From positions 2,296,169 to 2,360,168 of the forward strand of contig NC_087386.1 of NCBI RefSeq assembly GCF_963675165.1: a stretch of DNA of 64,000 bases. Direction: 5' to 3'. The stretch comes from Halichondria panicea (lineage: Eukaryota; Porifera; Demospongiae; Suberitida; Halichondriidae). The notes beneath the pieces were generated by a model. It did no database searches and was not told the DNA's origin. It saw only the letters and a list, made by a program, of their open reading frames with translations. Both the position numbers and the translations under genes were made by a program. This document shows positions 58,601 through 64,000 of this stretch, piece after piece (position 1 is the first letter of the stretch; every line of letters begins with the position of its first letter).

Positions 58601-61600
58601 GCACCGATCACCTAGTTCGAAAAATCACTGATCGCTCCATGGCATCACGGATTGCCAATGGCTTGAAGAAAATGATGATGGCATTAAGGATTCCCAAGAG
58701 AATGACCACAACCAAGCCAACTTCTGGTTCCAAATTGAGCCCATCGACGAACGATTCCGATGAACTTTCTGGCTCTGCAAGAATGTTGGACAAAGCCATT
58801 GATGAAGTGATAGCGAGTGTAGTGAGTGGTGTGGCAGAAGAGCTGCCAGCCACACAGGGAACTGACCAACTGTCGAGCAGTGACCAGCAAGAAGGAGAAC
58901 TGTTTGATTCCAACTGGGTGTATGTTACCGACTGCGGCGGCCAGCCGCAATTCCACGATGTCAGCCCTCTCTTCATCAAGCACATTTCGGTGGCGTTGAT
59001 AGTCCTGCGTTTGATTGACGAACTCTCCAGTTTCCCTTCTGACGAGTACTACAAGGATGGGCAGCTTGTTGGTAGTCCTCATGCATCTCACATGACCCTC
59101 GGGGAGACACTTCAGAGTCTGATTCGATCGATTGAGTCCCATACCTCACAAGACAAGAAGCCAAGTATGATCTTTGTGGGAACATTCTTGGATCAACTGG
59201 AGGAGAGCTCGGATACACTTATCAAGAGGAATGAAGAGATTCTCGACATGCTGCCACCCGATATCAAGAAGCTATTGGTGTACAATGATCCTGGATTGAA
59301 CAATCTTATTTTTGGTCTCAGCACAATCAGCCGAGATGACGATTCACTGGCCACTGCCAATAGGATTAGAATTGCTGTTGAGGACTCTATTCCGCTACAA
59401 GTCAAAATGCCCATCTGGTGGTCCTTCTTGGATTCACTTCTCCAGAGTTTATCTGCCACTCTCGAGCGAGGTGTACTGAGCAAGCAAGAATGTCTCCAAT
59501 TAGCCACTCGATTTGGTTATTTGCTCAAAGATCTTGAAGCTGCTCTGGTATTCTTTGATAACGTGTGTATAGCGCACTACTATCCCTCCATTCTCCCCAA
59601 CACAGTGTTTGTGGATGCCCAGATTCCACTAGACAAGATCACCGAGCTCTCACAGCACGCCATCTTCCTGAGGAATGCTGAAGTCAAGTCACGCTCTACT
59701 CTAAGCACAGGAATGACCAAGGCCGAATGGAAGAGATTTCGAGATGAGGGCATAATCACTTTAGGGTTCCTTCGATTCTTCACGAAGCATTACGTTGAAG
59801 GCATCTTTTCTCCAGAAGATATGCTGTTGATCATGAAAGAGCTTCTCGTGATTGCTCCCATTCCACTAGTGGAGTCCACTACCCACCAAGCCAAGTTCTT
59901 CATGCCATCTCTACTCACATCGATCCAACCTGCTGAGCTAGACAAGATTCGTTCCTCCTTCACAATATCACCCTTCGCTATCTACTTTCGTAGTGGGTGT
60001 ATTCGCTCTGGAGTATTTTGCTGTCTAGTTGTGGACGTGATCAAGAGGTTGGACTGGAAAGTTTTACTCCCCTCAGGGAAACCAATCTGTTTTGCTAAAA
60101 ATTGTATCCAGCTAAGAATTCCCAAGCACCCGTATACCGTGGCTCTGATCGACTCCTTCTCGTATATCGAAGTGTACATTGACGTCCCTTTTCCTTTACG
60201 CAATGAAATATGCACTACGATTCGCAACGAAATTTTAAGCAGCATTAAATTGTCCTGTCAAGCGTTGCATTACAACAACGACACACCCGAGACTGGCATC
60301 TTTTGCCCATGCAAGAAGAGCACTGGAAGCAAATTGCACCTTGCTGATCTGAGCGAACAGAAGGACTATTGGATATGCTCCCAGGAGGCACGTGTGTATG
60401 GGAAGCTCAGTGACGAACATAGAATCTGGCTGGACAATAGCGAAGGTTCAGGTGAGTATAATAATTATATAGTGTTCAGTAATATTGACATTTATGTTTC
60501 TCTATGTTAGGTGAACCATCCTCTGTTACGAGAGATGTCACTGAAAGAACGAGTGATCAGCTGCAATACCCCGGTAATTACGTAACAGTATATGTAAACA
60601 TTTGCAGTTCTATTAGTTTTGGAACTTAGCTAGCTAGTACATAGTTACTTGATTAGCAGATTATTTGTTATAGTTTAGTAAAATGTGTATCAAATAATTT
60701 AAAGAACGAGTGATCAACAGCCTTGTATGGTAATTGTCAAACGTACTACAAGAGCGTAACTGCTGTGTCTGCTTTTCCTCAGGTAATTCTGTAATGGAAG
60801 ATGTGTGCTTGAAGACGGAAGTACATGATCATGATCAGCGAAATACTTCTAGTAAGCTTTGTTTTGCGTTTTTTTGTTTTATAAATTTTCCCTCCTCAGA
60901 CCCTGCAATGGAACATGTGGTCAATACAACGAGTGATCAACATACCAGTAAGAAAATGTCAATTGGTCAACAAGTTTCGAGTTTGAAAGTTTAATTTTTT
61001 TCCTTGGTCTAATAATAACGATTTAATCTATCTTTTCGAATTGTCCTCTGTTACAGTAATGGAAGATGTGTGTAAGAAGACTGGAGTGAGGGACCAACAA
61101 CTAGATCAAGAAATCCCTGAGAGTGACATCATTCTAATCGCGGAGAAATTTCCACACCTGCTGAGCGTGCACAAGGTAGGCAGTACTCTAATTCATATAC
61201 TGTACGTACTTACATAATTATCATTTTTACATTTGGTAAGGGGATTGAGCATATTGTTCACTGGAACCCCTCAATTGTATATATTCCCTTTGAATTTCCT
61301 CTGGAAGGTATTTACAAGGGGCAACTCTCACCAAATGAAACCCTGTTGATTGTTGCTTTTGTACAGGCTTTGACAATTGACGATCTGCAACATGTCTACG
61401 AGAAGCTACACACTGCACATGCAAGTGCCAGCCCTCACTGGTTCAATCTGGGATTGGCTCTAGGTCTAACTTATCCTGTTCTCACCAATATCGATAGCAA
61501 GCATCGTGGCGATAATGTGGCGTGCTTGCGTGAAATGTTGGCTGAGCTCCTGAGTACGCAAGATGTAACATGGAGTTTCCTGTCAGGCGCTCTCAAAAAG

Positions 61601-61989
61601 CCCACAGTGAAGCTCATCAATTTGGCTGATATCATCACAAGTAACTATTTTCAGTATTTGCGTATTTTTTTATTTATTAGCCTGGCTGCATGTGTGTCAT
61701 TTTTAGTGCTTGATATAGACTATCATTATCTTAGCTTTTTTCTTTGCATTCAGCCACAACTCCTAACCTGCTGAATCGACTCAACCTCACCCCAGCCGAC
61801 CTTGGTGATGTAACTGATGTCACACGTCGTTATGGCAATCAAGCTGGAGTGGCTCATGCATTGGGAGTGTGGCAAAGTGTGAATCCTTCCAGAGCTACCT
61901 TCAGGGCCTTGGTGGAAATTGCCATAGGACTGAGAAGAGGAGACACTGCTACAGACATTTGTAGATTCATTGTAAAGAATACGAGTTGA
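52640..61989 (+). CDS. Microexon coiled-coil ROCO GTPase with Death domains, gene 4
   Basis: Exons: 52640-52714, 52919-52930, 53856-53858, 54063-54065, 54312-54314, 54584-54586, 55034-55045, 55314-55316, 55901-55903, 56013-56015, 56174-56176, 56351-56392, 56731-56932, 58298-60451, 60511-60573, 60783-60851, 60900-60947, 61057-61175, 61367-61640 and 61754-61989 (TGA); 3330 nt, 1109 aa if both GAG microexons are used. Layout as gene 3; P-loop at 58384-58407. The GTPase exon matches gene 1 in its first third and gene 3 afterwards. The acceptor used in gene 3 before ELSSVT is deleted, but an AG 18 bases further into the exon (TTACAG|TAATGG) restores frame. The donor after the Death-domain exon reads CACAA|GTAACT, giving Thr instead of Ala at the junction. 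Confidence 0.83.
53081..53669. mobile_element. TAGCC-ended element in ROCO intron, unit C, with nested insert
   Basis: Same element and site as 30349-30764, so it predates the B/C duplication. It carries an extra segment of about 170 bp (about 53357-53530) interrupting the GTCCATAT/GATGTCACAG joint of unit B. Confidence 0.75.
54110..54640. repeat. Tandem duplication of about 270 bp carrying a microexon
   Basis: The segment from GAACTCGTAAATTATC (54110) to GGATGT (54380) is repeated from 54382 to about 54640 with a short deletion near its end. Units A and B have it once. Each copy holds a GAG microexon with intact acceptor and donor. Confidence 0.85.
55454..55765. mobile_element. hAT-like MITE in ROCO intron, unit C
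   Basis: Orthologous in position to 32292-32603, with ends TAGACTGGCGGCGA and its inverse. The left target duplicate is now CACAGACG and the right TACAGACG. Confidence 0.85.
57275..57294. repeat. Interstitial telomere-like (TAACCC)3 tract
   Basis: Three TAACCC units plus TA, the complement of the animal telomere repeat TTAGGG. It lies exactly where unit C-like sequence ends and the foldback element begins without its own left tip. Unit A has no such tract before its element. Confidence 0.9.
57295..57807. mobile_element. Foldback/MITE-like element, copy 2, left end lost
   Basis: Matches 94-654 from the CTATATAGG word onward, with a small deletion inside (the ACATCCGTT stretch). The left outer end and its target duplicate are missing and replaced by the telomere-like tract. 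The right end TAGCC-type terminus and GTAGTCCAG remain. Confidence 0.75.
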
Positions 61990-62229
61990 ACTAACCAAAA
62001 TTGATTTTTATACATAAAGTTTTATTGATACTATTTTGTCTGTAAATGCTTTGCTTTTCTGAACACATTATTGGTAGTCTCTTTGAGAAGTTGAACTGAG
62101 CATGCGCAGTATGAAAATTTAGCAACACCCACACATTGAAAAATGCCGTCACAACGGTCAAATTGCACCTGTGGTAGAATTAAAGGAAAATCATGGTCGT
62201 GAAATATTGAAATCCAACCTTCAAGACAA

Positions 62230-62366
62230 AGGAGTTATTACACTTTCCAGATTGTGGCAATGGACTCTGATAAATGGACCAACGGTAGATTACGTCATAG
62301 AGGCTTGAGAGCTTGCATGGTGGGTGGGGCTCACACAACAATTGCAAGCTGATACCACCACACACA
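62230..62366. other. First non-array DNA right of unit D
   Basis: Similarity to the tandem units stops here. It is a short unique stretch before the transposon remnant. No coding signal is seen. Confidence 0.5.
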
Positions 62367-62758
62367 GCTACAGGGTTTTGCAGAATCTTTGAAATAGAGG
62401 GTGTAGAGCGTTCCTTATATGGATATTTAATCTTTACACATTGTGGTGTCATAAACACATTGTGGTGAAATGCCAAGTCTGCTTAGGAAGTAAAATTCAA
62501 AAACAAAATGGCTTTTTCTTGTAAAAAGCGGTATTATTAGATGGAGAATAGTGCATCAGACAGAGCTGCTTGGACTGTCTTATCAAAGTGTTGCTGAGAA
62601 TCTTCAAGTTGATCCATCAACTGTTTGTAGAATAGTGCATTGTTGACATGCTGACTAAGATCTACAACTTTATGGTTGACCACAGATAACCTTATAAGGA
62701 ACGCTCAACGCAAAACGCTTTTTTGGGATATTGCAAAGATTCTGCAAAACCCTGTAGC
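62367..62758. mobile_element. Decayed DNA transposon with HTH transposase fragment
   Basis: Inverted ends GCTACAGGGTTTTGCAGAAT and its complement at the right. Subterminal GAGCGTTCCTTATA is likewise inverted. Between them, plus-strand codons at 62542-62646 read RIVHQTELLGLSYQSV, then AENLQVDPSTVCRIV and a stop. This is the helix-turn-helix start of a Tc1/IS630-like transposase. The DDE catalytic part is missing. Confidence 0.7.
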
Positions 62759-62989
62759 TAGAGATATATAGTAGACTAGTTATATCATAGATAATAGAGC
62801 ACAGAAAAATATGGTTATATAAAGTACCCCCCTGCAGCATGTACTATGTCTTGAAGCAAAAGGATATGGAAGGCTGCATGCATATTTTAATTTTTAATGC
62901 ATGTCTGGGTTGCCCTACAGTTTGCCAGTTTCTTTATATCCGTTTCATTGCAAACTTCTGTTCACAGGATCTACAGCAAACAGTGTTGC

Positions 62990-63895
62990 ATGTTACACTT
63001 GCTTGATTGCTCCAGGCATCATTAAAACCTGCTCATTGGTCCTAAGGGGCCTATTAAAATTAGGTGCATGGACCAACTGCCTGGACGACTGGTAAAAGAA
63101 TTCACCCAGCTTGCATAAAGTGTTCTAGGTGGGCAGCTCATTTCAAAGCTTGCAGGGGTTCGTTGGCATCAGGAAAACCTGCTTGTTGGTCCATAGGAGG
63201 CTGTTTCTGGAAACTAGGTGGACCAACGACCTGGACGGCAAGTAAGAAAATAGTCGCGCAGCTTGAATAATGTGTTCCAGGCTGGTGTCACAGCTCATTT
63301 TTCAAAGTTTAGTGTCTCCATTGGCATCAATTAAAAGAAAACCTGCTTGTTGGTCCATAAGGTTTCCTATTTCTGGAAACTAGGTGGACCAACGGCCTGG
63401 ACGACAAGTGAGAAAATAGTTCACGCAGCTTGAATGCATAATTTAATGTGTTCCAGGTTGGTGTGAGCTCATTTCAAAGCTTGGTGTCTCCTTTGGCATC
63501 ATTAAACTGGAAAACCTGCTCGTTGGTCCATAAGGTTACCTGTTTATGGAAACTGGATGGACCAACGTCTTTGGACGACAAGCAAGAAATAGTTCACGCA
63601 GTTTGATTTCATGTACTCATTTCAATGTTTGGTGGCTCCTTTAGCATTGAAAACCTGTTGTTGATCTATTAAAGTTTCCAGTTTCTGGAAATTGGGTAGA
63701 CCAACAGACAACAGGGGTAAGAAAAGAGTTTATGCAGCTTGCATTATTGTGTTGGTTTCAACTTTCCAAGTTTGGTGGCTCCATTGGCATCAATTAAACA
63801 AGATAACTGCATGGGTCCCCATCGTATAAGTATCATAAAAATTATTCCTGGAAATTCGATGGACCAATTAAAGGGCCAGGACGACAGGTAAGAAA
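62990..63895. repeat. Degenerate tandem repeat, period about 150-180 bp, with internal dyad
   Basis: Five to six copies, each with GGCATCA, AAAACCTGCT, GTTGGTCCATAAGG, TTTCTGGAAACT, TGGACCAAC, a CTGGACGACAAG-like word and CACGCAGCTTGAAT. GTTGGTCCA and TGGACCAAC form a hairpin in each copy. Copies diverge toward the right. Not coding: each frame is interrupted by stops and the copies differ by indels. Confidence 0.8.
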
Positions 63896-64000
63896 ATAAT
63901 TATGTTTCTCCAGTTGTTGACTACTATTACATACAGTGCATACTGCCTCAGTGTGGGACCTGACATCCTGTGGTTAGACACCATTCAAAATGTTGAACAG

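Larger units (their letters stand above)
57275..62229. repeat. Partial tandem unit D, last of the array
   Basis: This unit starts abruptly at a telomere-like tract, continues with a region matching the left edge of unit A, and holds the 3' half of ROCO gene 4. Similarity to the other units stops near 62229, within the spacer that precedes EDEM3 elsewhere. No EDEM3 follows in the window. Confidence 0.85.

Overview
The window is animal nuclear DNA: split genes with GT-AG introns, long CA/TG microsatellites and many short inverted-repeat transposons. The base composition, the frequent CATGTAC words, the compact introns and a GTPase plus Death-domain gene family suggest a demosponge, possibly Amphimedon-like. 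The organism is an inference.

The window is mostly a tandem array of a unit of about 17 kb, present as A (1-17237), B (17238-34232), C (34233-57274, enlarged by insertions) and a partial D (57275-62229). Each full unit reads: the 3' half of a ROCO-type GTPase/Death-domain gene; a 3'-truncated EDEM3 (ER mannosidase-like); a 3' fragment of DUSP12; on the minus strand a shattered SRD5A3 and a truncated SEC22; then, from a shared divergent promoter region, the 5' half of the next ROCO gene. The ROCO genes therefore span the unit junctions. Gene 1 is partial (5' end left of the window). Genes 2, 3 and 4 are complete by my splice model and give about 964, 1107 and 1109 aa.

The main discovery is in the ROCO genes. 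Their N-terminus is built from a run of microexons: 12, 3, 3, 3, 12, 3, 3, 3 and 3 nt, then 42 and 202 nt. Each is flanked by consensus splice sites, and the 202-nt exon joins in frame (phase 1) to the 2.1-kb GTPase exon. The spliced peptide is a long coiled coil. Between the three tandem paralogs the introns are almost identical, while most microexons code for different residues (EWIK/TWIK/WLIE; R/D/S; W/V/Y and so on). This looks like a diversified recognition surface on an intracellular coiled coil-GTPase-Death protein, reminiscent of NLR-type sensors.

The passenger genes (EDEM3, DUSP12, SRD5A3, SEC22) carry frameshifts, stops or truncations, whereas all four 2.1-kb GTPase exons are open. 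This suggests that the array is kept for the ROCO gene. In unit C a fragment of xanthine dehydrogenase with a minisatellite intron sits between ROCO gene 3 and EDEM3. Unit D begins at a (TAACCC)3 telomere-like tract, and gene 4 is a mosaic with a gene-1-like 5' half and a gene-3-like 3' half. Past 62230 the array ends in a decayed transposon and a dyad-bearing tandem repeat.
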